64,000 nt of DNA from Marinoscillum sp965229915 (GTDB lineage Bacteria > Bacteroidota > Bacteroidia > Cytophagales > Cyclobacteriaceae): contig NZ_CBDDJZ010000001.1 in NCBI RefSeq assembly GCF_965229915.1, forward strand, positions 4,898,001-4,962,000, written 5' to 3'. The number at the start of each line of letters is the position of its first letter. Positions within the stretch are counted from its first letter, which is position 1. Shown piece after piece: positions 9,336-17,552 of the stretch. Below the pieces are notes generated by a model that ran no database searches, was not told the origin of the DNA, and saw only the letters and a program-made list of their open reading frames with translations. Both the position numbers and the translations under genes were made by a program.

Positions 9336-11042
9336 ATGAAATTCATAGACATCAAGATTCGCAATAAACTGGCCCTGGTGATGATCCTATTCGCCATGGC
9401 CATCGTTTTTGCGATCACCACACTTTATTACTACCAGTTTCAAGCTGCACTCAAAGAGCGTGTTTTTCTTCAGCTCAGTTCGGTTAAGCAGCTAAAGGTC
9501 TCGCAAATACGTCAGCGATTGGAAGGAATTCGAGAGAGCTTTCTGGAGCGAAATGACCTTAAACTGCGCGAAGAATACGGTGAAGTACTGTTTCATGGGC
9601 ACATTTCCAAGGATACCACCATACAAGGCTATCCTATCAGATTTCAGGACACTGACCAGGCGATAATCAATGACCTCTCTACATACGATCCTGATGGACA
9701 CCTGACCATTAGTCTGCAGATAAGTGAGCCACAAGGCTGCGATGTGGCCATTGTCAAACCCAATCTCCAAAGTATCTTGATAGAGCGAACAGGGCTTGGA
9801 GAGACTGGAGAATCTTATCTGGTAGGGGCCGATATGTTGATGCGTACCAGCTCTCGTTTTTTCCCTAATCGCAAACCCTTGAGCATATTGGTAGATACCC
9901 GTGCCGTGCGGGAGGCTCAGGCTGGAAAGTCCGGCAAAAACCTATTGGAGGATTACCGGGGTGTGAAGGTGTTCAGTGCTTATGAGCAGCTTAGTTTCCC
10001 GAATATCGAATGGGTCATCATTTCGGAGATAGATGAGCAGGAAGCCCTCTTTCCTCTTAATAGCTTGAGACAAAACCTATTCGTCGTGTTGGTTATTATT
10101 CTGGTCGCCATTTTTGCGGTGAGCTATGAACTTGCTAGCCAACTAGTGAGGCCTGTGCTACAAACAGAGCAGGAGCTGTCCAAAATGGCCAAGGGAGTTT
10201 TTGAACCTGTAAATAAAGCCAACATCGGCGCGGATGAGTTCGGACACATGTACGAAGCATTGAACAGCCTGGTGCACGCTATGGAAGAGACCATTCGGTT
10301 TGCAGGAAAAATAGGGCATGGTGAGTTTGATGCAACCTATCAGCCACTGAGTGAGGAAGATAAATTAGGTGCTTCGCTCATCGAGATGAAAAACAGGCTT
10401 AAGGAATACCAGGAAAATGAACAGCGTCTCAAAAGAGAAAACCAAAAATCATTGATCTCGGGAGAGGAACAGGAGCGCTCACGTTTATCCAAGGAACTGC
10501 ACGATGGTCTGGGACCGCTACTGACGCTTTTGAGAATCAAAATAGAAGCTGTAAAACTAGATGACTCTACCCGAAAGGAGCTGCTAAGTATGCTGGACAA
10601 CACCATTGGTGAGATGCGCAGAATCTCTAACAACCTGATGCCCAGTGTGCTGATGGATTTTGGAGCTGGAGAAGCGATCAGAAACATGGTGTCTCAACTA
10701 TCTGGGAAAGGACTGGAGGTCAAGTATCAATATGATCATATGGAGGATGCCTATATTCCAGACCACATGCAGATCACGCTATATAGAGTAGCTCAGGAGG
10801 CTATCAATAATGTAATCAAACACGCCGAAGCTAAAACACTGAGTATTTCTCTCACTGAATTTAATGACCGTGTCAGTTTATTCATCAAGGATGATGGTGA
10901 AGGGTTTGATCTGAATAATGCCAGAATGGGCAATGGAATCCGAAATATGCGCGAGCGGGTAAATGTAGAAAGAGGTATTTTTGAGATAGAATCTGGAAAC
11001 AAAGGAACAATCATAGAAGTAGAAATACCCCTGGATGAGTAA
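9336..11042 (+). CDS. Membrane sensor histidine kinase, NarX/DegS-like (HisKA_3)
   Basis: 568 aa. TM1 lies at about residues 13-30, followed by an extracytoplasmic Cache-like sensor region (about 31-240). TM2 lies at about 245-265, then a HAMP-like linker. The HisKA_3 dimerisation domain has phospho-acceptor H389 in SRLSKELHDGLGP. The C-terminal HATPase_c has DDGEGFD and GNGIRNMRERV. This kinase class pairs with LuxR-type response regulators, and the next gene is exactly that, overlapping this one by 8 bases. The ligand cannot be told from the sequence. Confidence 0.92.
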   Translation: MKFIDIKIRNKLALVMILFAMAIVFAITTLYYYQFQAALKERVFLQLSSVKQLKVSQIRQRLEGIRESFLERNDLKLREEYGEVLFHGHISKDTTIQGYPIRFQDTDQAIINDLSTYDPDGHLTISLQISEPQGCDVAIVKPNLQSILIERTGLGETGESYLVGADMLMRTSSRFFPNRKPLSILVDTRAVREAQAGKSGKNLLEDYRGVKVFSAYEQLSFPNIEWVIISEIDEQEALFPLNSLRQNLFVVLVIILVAIFAVSYELASQLVRPVLQTEQELSKMAKGVFEPVNKANIGADEFGHMYEALNSLVHAMEETIRFAGKIGHGEFDATYQPLSEEDKLGASLIEMKNRLKEYQENEQRLKRENQKSLISGEEQERSRLSKELHDGLGPLLTLLRIKIEAVKLDDSTRKELLSMLDNTIGEMRRISNNLMPSVLMDFGAGEAIRNMVSQLSGKGLEVKYQYDHMEDAYIPDHMQITLYRVAQEAINNVIKHAEAKTLSISLTEFNDRVSLFIKDDGEGFDLNNARMGNGIRNMRERVNVERGIFEIESGNKGTIIEVEIPLDE

Positions 11043-11664
11043 GATAAGAGTACTAGTCGTAGATGATCATCAGCTTTTTAGAGAAGGCATTCGATCTATT
11101 TTTGCAGACAATGAAGACATTGAAGTCATTGGAGAGGCCGACTCGGTCAAATCGATGATGGACTCATTTAAGAGGGAAATGCCTGAGGTGATTTTGATAG
11201 ATGTGACCATGCCTGGTGGTGATGGGATCTCTGCTATCAAGCACTGCAAGAAAGAGTATCCAAACGTTCGTTTCATCGTGCTTACGATGCATGCTGATGG
11301 TCAATATGTGGTTAAAGCAGCGCGTAGTGGGGCTTTTGGTTACTTATTAAAAAATGCGGATAAGGAAGAGTTGACCAAAGCAGTGAAGGAAGCATCTTTC
11401 GGTCGCAAGTACTTCAATGCCGAAATTTCTCAGTTAATGGTAGGGAATATGTCACTGGAAGGTGACGATCCTCAGCAGCTGTCTGAACGCGAACTTCAGG
11501 TGCTTCTGCTGGTGTCTGATGGAAAGACTACCAAAGAGATCGCCGATGAATTATTCGTTAGCTCCAGGACGGTGGAGACTCACCGGGTAAACATGATGAA
11601 GAAGTTGGGCGTTCAAAACACCGCTGAGTTGATTAAGAAGGCAGTCAAATTAAACCTCATCTAA
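11035..11664 (+). CDS. NarL/LuxR-family response regulator
   Basis: 209 aa. The N-terminal receiver has the acidic pocket D10/D11 and phospho-acceptor D56 (ILIDVTMPGGDG). The C-terminal LuxR helix-turn-helix (about 145-205) contains LSERELQVLLLVSDGKTTKE and SSRTVETHRVNMMKKLGV. It overlaps the upstream kinase gene (ATGAGTAA junction), so the two are translationally coupled and form a two-component system. A terminator follows immediately. Targets are unknown; the nearest downstream gene, the repeat protein at 11763, is one candidate. Confidence 0.95.
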   Translation: MSKIRVLVVDDHQLFREGIRSIFADNEDIEVIGEADSVKSMMDSFKREMPEVILIDVTMPGGDGISAIKHCKKEYPNVRFIVLTMHADGQYVVKAARSGAFGYLLKNADKEELTKAVKEASFGRKYFNAEISQLMVGNMSLEGDDPQQLSERELQVLLLVSDGKTTKEIADELFVSSRTVETHRVNMMKKLGVQNTAELIKKAVKLNLI

Positions 11665-11667
11665 TAG

Positions 11668-11698
11668 CTCCGTAAAAATACGGAGTGCATTTTACCAT
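11668..11698 (+). terminator. Terminator of the kinase/regulator operon
   Basis: CTCCGTA (11668-11674) pairs with TACGGAG (11679-11685) around an AAAA loop, followed by a T-rich stretch. Confidence 0.6.
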
Positions 11699-11762
11699 TT
11701 TTTCAGGAATTACTTTAGGCGGTATGTGACGTTAATTTGTATGTAACAAAACCAATAACGTC

Positions 11763-12137
11763 ATGAAACGATATGCAATATTATTCTCTCTAGGACTTTT
11801 AATTACACTAGGAGCAAATGCTCAAAAGTCTGATTTGAAAGGCCCTGAATACAAAAACAGAAAACCATGGAAAAACCCAACTCCAGCTACACAGGTTTTC
11901 ACTAAATCTGGAGAAACCTTAAAAGGACCTGAGGCGAAAAATGTGACACCTATCCAAAGAAAGACTGGAGACAAGGTATTGGTAACACTTGGAGGAAAGG
12001 ATGAGAACCTCATGGGACCTGCTTATAAGAACAAAAAACCATGGGAGGAAGCCAAATCAGCGAAAATGTATGCTGATGACAAAGAGGAAAAGAAAAAATC
12101 TAAAGACGATGGCGGTGGAATGACCGGCAGCAAATAG
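11763..12137 (+). CDS. Small secreted protein with three GPxxKN repeats
   Basis: 124 aa with a signal peptide (MKRYAILFSLGLLITLGANAQ). Three spaced copies of a short motif follow: LKGPEYKNRKPW, LKGPEAKNVTPI and LMGPAYKNKKPW, at about residues 24, 56 and 90. A very basic and acidic tail contains KEEKKKSKDD and ends GGGMTGSK. I know no named family for it. The repeat spacing of 30-35 residues suggests a small three-unit periplasmic or surface protein. It is a single gene with a strong terminator behind it. A TTAATTTG box near 11735 is a one-mismatch match to the -7 promoter element. Confidence 0.8.
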   Translation: MKRYAILFSLGLLITLGANAQKSDLKGPEYKNRKPWKNPTPATQVFTKSGETLKGPEAKNVTPIQRKTGDKVLVTLGGKDENLMGPAYKNKKPWEEAKSAKMYADDKEEKKKSKDDGGGMTGSK

Positions 12138-12181
12138 TAAAACACATCAATAGGTCATGAGTGATTGTACATTCATGTGAG

Positions 12182-12210
12182 CCCATGCGATTAGTCGCAT
12201 GGGTTTTTTT
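12182..12210 (+). terminator. Strong intrinsic terminator
   Basis: CCCATGCGA (12182-12190) pairs perfectly with TCGCATGGG (12195-12203) around a TTAG loop, followed by seven T. It touches the stop codon of the convergent DUF1648 gene. Confidence 0.9.
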
Positions 12211-12706
12211 ATTTATTACCCTTGATCGTCAGGTAAATATACACTCCAATAGGGATGAAAGTAGAAGCCAGAAACACGGGTAAAAACCAATCTCCAAGTC
12301 CCATATTACTTCCCATTGCTCCCATGATTGATTGCAGGCTTATATAGAAAAAAGCTCCAATCGTGACCATATTCAGCACTCTAATGAGTTTTGTTCCACC
12401 TCGGTAAAGCCGCTCCGCATTTTCTTCGGTGACCTCTGTTGGGTAGTTGAAGATATGTGGAAATCGATTGAGTATGGTCAAGCCGATAAACATCACCAGC
12501 CCAATCGCAGGGAGTGTCCAGATCACGTTTTTTCCACTAAACCCATCAGCTTCACCTGCCGCATTGTAATGACTGGGAATCGTATCGGGTAGTGCTGAAT
12601 AGTAATAGAAAGGAGTGATGATCAGTCCAGCAAACAATAAAAAGGTGATGATTTCGATTACCCAATCAAAGCCATCTTTTTCTAGTTCAAGTTTAGGTCG
12701 GGTCAT
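12209..12706 (-). CDS. DUF1648-domain membrane protein
   Basis: 165 aa with four predicted membrane helices (about 20-40, 60-80, 105-130 and 140-160). The motif LPDTIPSHYNAAGEADGFSGK between the first two helices is the DUF1648 signature, also seen in SdpI-like immunity proteins. The ATG at 12706 lies inside the left arm of a perfect 16-bp inverted repeat, so translation may be controlled by RNA folding. It follows the YHYH gene on the same strand with a 65-base gap and could be co-transcribed. Exact function is unknown. Confidence 0.85.
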   Translation of the reverse strand: MTRPKLELEKDGFDWVIEIITFLLFAGLIITPFYYYSALPDTIPSHYNAAGEADGFSGKNVIWTLPAIGLVMFIGLTILNRFPHIFNYPTEVTEENAERLYRGGTKLIRVLNMVTIGAFFYISLQSIMGAMGSNMGLGDWFLPVFLASTFIPIGVYIYLTIKGNK

Positions 12707-12768
12707 TCTCTGAATTTTATGAATAAGATACTAATTACCCACATTCAATGACAATGACCCGACCTAAA
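12692..12768. repeat. Perfect 16-bp inverted repeat over a start codon
   Basis: TTTAGGTCGGGTCATT at 12692-12707 is the exact reverse complement of AATGACCCGACCTAAA at 12753-12768, with 45 bases between. In the leftward mRNA the right arm comes first. It can fold onto the first five codons of the DUF1648 gene, hiding its AUG. It also lies just after the YHYH stop codon. Confidence 0.85.
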
Positions 12769-12771
12769 TTA

Positions 12772-14898
12772 TTAGTGTATGATCAGTTTTCTTGATGTTT
12801 GATTGTTTTCTCCAATGATGTGCAATAGATAAGTACCGGCAGCAAGGTTGCTCAGATCGATCCGGATCTTTTTCTTGCTCTCGCGATTGCTATAGATCAT
12901 CTCCCCATTCATATTGAATAAGCTTAGCTTGATGGCCTCTTTTGCATCGATTACAATAAAATCCTGAGATGGGTTGGGGTACACGTTGACATCATCTTGG
13001 TTTACGCCTAAAACCATCATTGGGCCACCGCCCCCACCACCTTCTTCATAGCTGGCACCGGCATATCTGGATATATCAGGATCTTCGAACTGATTAGTCT
13101 TCAGTTCTAGAAATCCCGGGATGTCATTGATTTGACCTTTCCACGCACCCACGAGAAGGAAATGTTCTGTGAAGGAAGTGCTCGTCTGAGATGCGGTATG
13201 CTGTTCGTCATGAGCATGGTAGTGGTACCCAAAGCCATCGTCATGATCATGCCCTCCGTATTCATCTAGTGCCACGTCATCTCCCGTCATGGGAAAGTTG
13301 GGTTCATACCGGCCAAACAAGGCAATGCCATCATAAGCAAACCCTATTACCGGTGGATGATTATGTCCTTCATAGTCCTCCAGGTTGTAGAGGTTGATAC
13401 CATTGCTGCTATAGGCATGTCCATCTGCATGATAGTGTAGTTCCAGTCCACCACCCACATGTATCCCTGAGTGAGTTACCTCAGCGTCTTCCACAGCAAA
13501 TCTCAGATTATTGTTTTGCGCCGGGTAAATGGTCACGCCATCTAAAGCTACACCATTAGACACCAGACTAGTGTAATTGTAGACAGTCTTGGTGGTAGAG
13601 GTTCCTTCTTTATCATCATAGTCAGAGGCCAGGTCGTTGTAAGCATCCAGATTATTATCAAACAAGTCGTCGATAAGCCCATAATCCCGGATCGGAATTT
13701 TCATCAAAAACTCACCGAGTTTACCATTTCGAGTGACGGTGGTTTCACCATAACCTACTCCTTGTTCAGCTCCCGGAGGTCTATCCACATCTACTAGTTG
13801 GTTGGGTCTGGTAGACACTGCATGTGAAGTAATCACCATAAAGGGATGTGGGTCACCATTGTCATCCGATGCATTCGTAAAGTAAACATGAGGTATGGTG
13901 TTATAACCAAGCCTTGCTCCGTAGATATCTGAACTGGCGATCACCTGTTCCAGCATGGCACTCCTTGCTTCCACATAAAACTCCTTAGGGTACCGCATCT
14001 TTAGACCAGCTTCGCTCAGGGTGGTTTCGATGGCATCCAGAGCGCTGCTGGTGGCTGCATCAGCGGCAGCCGAGGTTCCAAGCTGGTCTTGGAGGTCAGC
14101 ATCAATTTTTTGGGAGAGATCTGTCAGTAATCGACTTTCAGCAATATCAGTCACATCATCAGGGATGGCTGCAGTAGCATTGGGTTGATGCTCCGTAGAG
14201 TTGGGATTGAAGTCCGATCCATCTGCGATTTCAAGGTCAAACAAATCATGTGCATCGGCTAGGAAAAACGAGCCCGCAGATACTTCGTTCTCTGTGAGAA
14301 TTAGAGATCCATTGTCCCCAAAGGCCAGCCAGCGCTCAGTCCAGTTGTCAGTCTCTGAGAAATCAGACCCTGACCATTCCCAATGACTAATGGCTTTGAT
14401 TTTGGCATTGTCAGGAGAGCCCGTAAAATTCAACAGGAAATAGCCACTCTGATCCGCATCAGCCACAAACATACTACCGGCATCTCCCGGTAGTACCTCG
14501 TTGCCTGAGTTGCTAGTCAATGCGAAGTAACTGTGTAAAAATGGCTTGATCTGATAGTCGCCATTGAGGGGAACGCTATTGTTATCTTCGTGGGTATTGA
14601 TATCTACCAGCTGAAAGATAGATTGCAATACTTCTCCATAAGTGGTGTTGCTGTAGTCGATTGAAGTCATAGAAGTTGAAGCAAGGTCACCTGCTATAGT
14701 CAGAGCATTGGATTTGTCCTGATTCATGACGATCACATAGGAGAGATTGGTAAAATCATCCACGGCAGTAGGATTCCATGAGGTGGAATAGGCATTGTCC
14801 AGGATCTGATCGAATGGTTCTGGTCCGTAAAAGTCGAATTGCTGTGCAAACACAGACAGGCTGATCAGTGATAGTAGTGGTGCGTATAGTAGTTTCAT
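12772..14898 (-). CDS. YHYH-domain secreted protein with T9SS sorting domain
   Basis: 708 aa from the ATG at 14898, which begins the signal peptide MKLLYAPLLSLISLSVFAQ. The central to C-terminal half carries the YHYH domain, with HPPVIGFAYDGIALFGRYE, a His/Asp-rich stretch and GFGYHYHAHDEQH, followed by LLVGAWKGQI. The last 75 residues (VNVYPNPSQDFIVID to SRKLIIH) form a T9SS type A sorting domain. YHYH proteins are secreted and the His cluster suggests metal binding; their role is not settled. The N-terminal 400 residues are not recognised. It precedes the DUF1648 gene on the same strand. Confidence 0.9.
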   Translation of the reverse strand: MKLLYAPLLSLISLSVFAQQFDFYGPEPFDQILDNAYSTSWNPTAVDDFTNLSYVIVMNQDKSNALTIAGDLASTSMTSIDYSNTTYGEVLQSIFQLVDINTHEDNNSVPLNGDYQIKPFLHSYFALTSNSGNEVLPGDAGSMFVADADQSGYFLLNFTGSPDNAKIKAISHWEWSGSDFSETDNWTERWLAFGDNGSLILTENEVSAGSFFLADAHDLFDLEIADGSDFNPNSTEHQPNATAAIPDDVTDIAESRLLTDLSQKIDADLQDQLGTSAAADAATSSALDAIETTLSEAGLKMRYPKEFYVEARSAMLEQVIASSDIYGARLGYNTIPHVYFTNASDDNGDPHPFMVITSHAVSTRPNQLVDVDRPPGAEQGVGYGETTVTRNGKLGEFLMKIPIRDYGLIDDLFDNNLDAYNDLASDYDDKEGTSTTKTVYNYTSLVSNGVALDGVTIYPAQNNNLRFAVEDAEVTHSGIHVGGGLELHYHADGHAYSSNGINLYNLEDYEGHNHPPVIGFAYDGIALFGRYEPNFPMTGDDVALDEYGGHDHDDGFGYHYHAHDEQHTASQTSTSFTEHFLLVGAWKGQINDIPGFLELKTNQFEDPDISRYAGASYEEGGGGGGPMMVLGVNQDDVNVYPNPSQDFIVIDAKEAIKLSLFNMNGEMIYSNRESKKKIRIDLSNLAAGTYLLHIIGENNQTSRKLIIH

Positions 14899-15009
14899 TG
14901 TTATATGTTTGATCTTAAAACGATCAACACCACCATTACCCTCCATTTGATCGAAAGGATCCCATGCTGGATGAAATCAGCTGGTTGCGTATGACAAGGC
15001 TTTCAATGC

Positions 15010-15957
15010 TTACAAGTGATCATCCAGCAGATCAAGTATTTCTTCGTCTTCGTCAATATCAAATTTTCTTGCGAAAAGCTTATCCTCTGGCTGATTTAAT
15101 AGCAGGTTCAGATCTTCCTTTCGAAACGTGACCGGCAAGGGGACATTTTTTTTGCTCCAGTCTACAAAGTGTAGATAGGGAAGGGTGTTGAAAGGAGATC
15201 CTGATTCCTTTTCTATTTGTCTGAGTAGGGTATGAAAGAACAGTTCATCGGAGATGAGTGTCCGTCTGTAGTAAGTATCTAGTATTGACTGATGCTTGGT
15301 GTAATAGTCAAAGATTTTTTGGGCGGTGCTCAATTGAAAACTCCACCAGTTGGATCCCTTATAGTGATTGGCAAAAGGAGACTTCCTGTTACGTGTGAAA
15401 ATCTCCTTTAAGTGTATTGGGTTGAATCTTCCATTGAATGTATTTCCAATTACTTTTTTGATGTCCCTTTTTGTTAGGTCAAACAATGGAGGTAAAAGCA
15501 AGTAATCTTTCTTTCTTTCTGACAGGTTGAACTTGTACTTCTTTACTCTGGAAAGGTAAAGCTCCGATTGCTCATCCACTGGATCCAGGGTATAGCTGAT
15601 GAAATCATAGTCGGCGTATTGTTGTAAAAAATCATTGATATACACTGTAGGCTTAATGGGATAATCCTGGCCGCTTAGTAATGTCATACGGCCTTTCGTT
15701 TCCGAGTTAAGTACTTTTTTGATAAGCTTTAAAGCGGCTTGTGTCAAGGAGTAATCACCCCAGATACAATTCACTCGATCCGGAATAAAGTACACGTTCT
15801 TCTGGCTAATCACATTCTTGAAGCTATCCAGATCAGCTTTGAGATCCACATGTATGTAAAAAAATTGATTAGGTGCATCAAGCTTGTCAATCAGCCGCTT
15901 CAATTGTGTGGGGCTTTTGTGAACGGTGATGATGTAGTTGTTGTAGTCTGATTGCAT
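15010..15957 (-). CDS. GT14-like beta-1,6-N-acetylglucosaminyltransferase
   Basis: 315 aa, with no signal peptide or clear membrane helix. Core-2/I-branching motifs are visible: YIITVHKSPTQLKRLIDKL near the start, FFYIHVDLKAD, a WGDYSLTQAAL segment and TLLSGQDYPIKP. These fit bacterial members of glycosyltransferase family 14. It probably adds a GlcNAc-type branch to a surface glycan. No other polysaccharide gene lies next to it. The sulfurtransferase upstream is on the same strand, 41 bases away. Confidence 0.8.
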   Translation of the reverse strand: MQSDYNNYIITVHKSPTQLKRLIDKLDAPNQFFYIHVDLKADLDSFKNVISQKNVYFIPDRVNCIWGDYSLTQAALKLIKKVLNSETKGRMTLLSGQDYPIKPTVYINDFLQQYADYDFISYTLDPVDEQSELYLSRVKKYKFNLSERKKDYLLLPPLFDLTKRDIKKVIGNTFNGRFNPIHLKEIFTRNRKSPFANHYKGSNWWSFQLSTAQKIFDYYTKHQSILDTYYRRTLISDELFFHTLLRQIEKESGSPFNTLPYLHFVDWSKKNVPLPVTFRKEDLNLLLNQPEDKLFARKFDIDEDEEILDLLDDHL

Positions 15958-15998
15958 GCTTCAACGCTGAATTTCCAAATGCTTTGCTGGTCTGAATC

Positions 15999-16838
15999 TT
16001 AGTGTTGGGTGATCATAGGCAAGTCATTGCGCGACCACTCACTCCAGGAACCAACGTAGAGTGTCGGAAGTGGGAGTCCGGCATGATCCATGGCCAGAAT
16101 GGTGTGACAAGCAGTTACTCCGGATCCACAGTGTACGATCACCCTTCCATTATCCAGTTGATCCTTTTGTGCCGAGTAGAGTGATTTGAGTTCGTCAGAG
16201 GACTTGAATTTCCCGCTTTTGGACAGATTATCCTGAAAGGGCACATTGATTGCATTGGGGATATGTCCGGCTATCAAATCAATCGGCTCGGATTCACCAT
16301 GATATCTTTTGGATTCTCTTACATCGATGATGGTTTGGCTACTGTGTTGGCTAATGTTGATGAGTTCATCTAGCCCTACTATCGGCAGTTGCCATCCCCT
16401 GGCAGGATAAGCATCCTTAGCTGGTGCTGCTTTCTCGGGACCAGAAGTCATTTCCATCCCTTCATTCTGAATGGCTTCAAACCCTCCATTTACTACTTGC
16501 ACCCTTTCATGTCCTATCGCTTTGAGCATCCACCACATTCTTGCTGCAGCATTGGCACCATACATATGGTCATAGATGACTACATGATGTTCTGGCGTGA
16601 TTCCCAGTTGTGTTAGCAGCTCAGCAAAATTCCCGATGGTAGGGAGCGGATGTCTACCTCCCTCTGCGGCATTGTCCTTGATGTCTGACAGGTCGTGGTT
16701 TAAGTCTACATAGAGTGCGCCTACAGGATGTTGGCTGAGGTAGGTTTCTCTGGACCCTGGCGTACCAGATGCATCAATTAAAATCAATTGGTTGTCGGTG
16801 ATTTTGGGGAGGTGAGCTGCTTCAATGAGTGATTGCAT
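15999..16838 (-). CDS. Two-domain sulfurtransferase (rhodanese / mercaptopyruvate type)
   Basis: 279 aa from the ATG at 16838 (MQSLIEAAHL); the frame continues upstream only to a TTG. The N-terminal rhodanese domain is structural. The C-terminal one carries catalytic C237 in the loop HCGSGVTACH. A CGSGVT loop is typical of 3-mercaptopyruvate or thiosulfate sulfurtransferases (SseA-like), which transfer sulfane sulfur to an acceptor. A CTGA-N6-TCAG palindrome lies 28-43 bases upstream of the start, so expression may belong to the regulon described under findings. Confidence 0.9.
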   Translation of the reverse strand: MQSLIEAAHLPKITDNQLILIDASGTPGSRETYLSQHPVGALYVDLNHDLSDIKDNAAEGGRHPLPTIGNFAELLTQLGITPEHHVVIYDHMYGANAAARMWWMLKAIGHERVQVVNGGFEAIQNEGMEMTSGPEKAAPAKDAYPARGWQLPIVGLDELINISQHSSQTIIDVRESKRYHGESEPIDLIAGHIPNAINVPFQDNLSKSGKFKSSDELKSLYSAQKDQLDNGRVIVHCGSGVTACHTILAMDHAGLPLPTLYVGSWSEWSRNDLPMITQH

Positions 16839-16865
16839 GAGTTTAAGGGGGTTTGTTGGCGGAGA

Positions 16866-16881
16866 TCTGATTTCTGTCAGA
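16866..16881. promoter_or_regulatory. CRP/FNR-type operator palindrome
   Basis: TCTGA-TTTCTG-TCAGA, a perfect 5-6-5 palindrome in the divergent region between the sulfurtransferase and the YceI gene. It is 28 bases upstream of the sulfurtransferase ATG and about 88 bases before the YceI promoter box. Confidence 0.5.
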
Positions 16882-16968
16882 AAAGAGCACTGCAATGATC
16901 AGAAAAAAAATTGATAAAGCTCAACCTGTGACACTAAATAGGTCATAACACAGGGTATTCGACCCCTC

Positions 16969-16976
16969 TACATTTG
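16969..16976 (+). promoter_or_regulatory. Bacteroidota -7 promoter element
   Basis: TACATTTG matches TAnnTTTG exactly and lies 24 bases before the YceI ATG. No clear -33 TTG is present, which leaves room for an activator. Confidence 0.55.
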
Positions 16977-17000
16977 TACCATCAACTAAACGGAATTGCT

Positions 17001-17528
17001 ATGAAAACAATTATCACAACAGTCTTGCTGTTCGGACTATTCACGAATCAAGGCACCTTTGAGGCCAACACCACAAAAAGCGAATTTGTCGTAAAAGGCA
17101 CCTCTACGGTCCACGATTGGGAGAGTATAATCAATGACTACTCAGTAGCTGGGGTCATGTCCGAAAACGAAGTAAACGACCTCAAAGTCGTAGTAACTAC
17201 CAAGTCCATCAAAAGTGGAAAATCCATCATGGACGATAAGACTTACGATGCGCTTCAGGCCAAAGATTTTCCAACCATCACCTTTACTGCTGATAAGCTC
17301 CAGCGAACTCAAGGTAAGATACAGGGTAGAGGTACTCTGACGCTGGTCGGAAAGAAAAAACCCATGGATTTCACCGCCACCACTAAAGATGTAGATGGTT
17401 CTGTGCAGGTAACTGGCTCAGTATCAATGAAGATGTCAGAATTTGGCATTGAGCCGCCTACAGCCATGTTTGGTACACTCACCACAGGTGATGAAGTCAC
17501 AATAGAATTCAATTTTTTACTCAACTAA
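17001..17528 (+). CDS. YceI family periplasmic protein
   Basis: 175 aa from the ATG at 17001, which starts the signal peptide MKTIITTVLLFGLFTNQGT. YceI features are STVHDWES near the start, KSGKSIMDDKTYDAL, FPTITFTADK and the closing strands SEFGIEPPTAMFGTL...EVTIEFNF. YceI proteins form a lipocalin-like barrel that binds polyisoprenoid or other hydrophobic ligands in the periplasm. The porin gene follows after 24 bases, so the pair is probably one operon. A second YceI gene lies on the opposite strand past the porin. Confidence 0.93.
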   Translation: MKTIITTVLLFGLFTNQGTFEANTTKSEFVVKGTSTVHDWESIINDYSVAGVMSENEVNDLKVVVTTKSIKSGKSIMDDKTYDALQAKDFPTITFTADKLQRTQGKIQGRGTLTLVGKKKPMDFTATTKDVDGSVQVTGSVSMKMSEFGIEPPTAMFGTLTTGDEVTIEFNFLLN

Positions 17529-17552
17529 ATACTTTTTATAAAGCTAACAATC

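Noticed and set aside
14449..14462. CTGA-N6-TCAG copy inside the YHYH gene
   Set aside because: Lies in coding sequence far from any start; taken as chance background for the motif.
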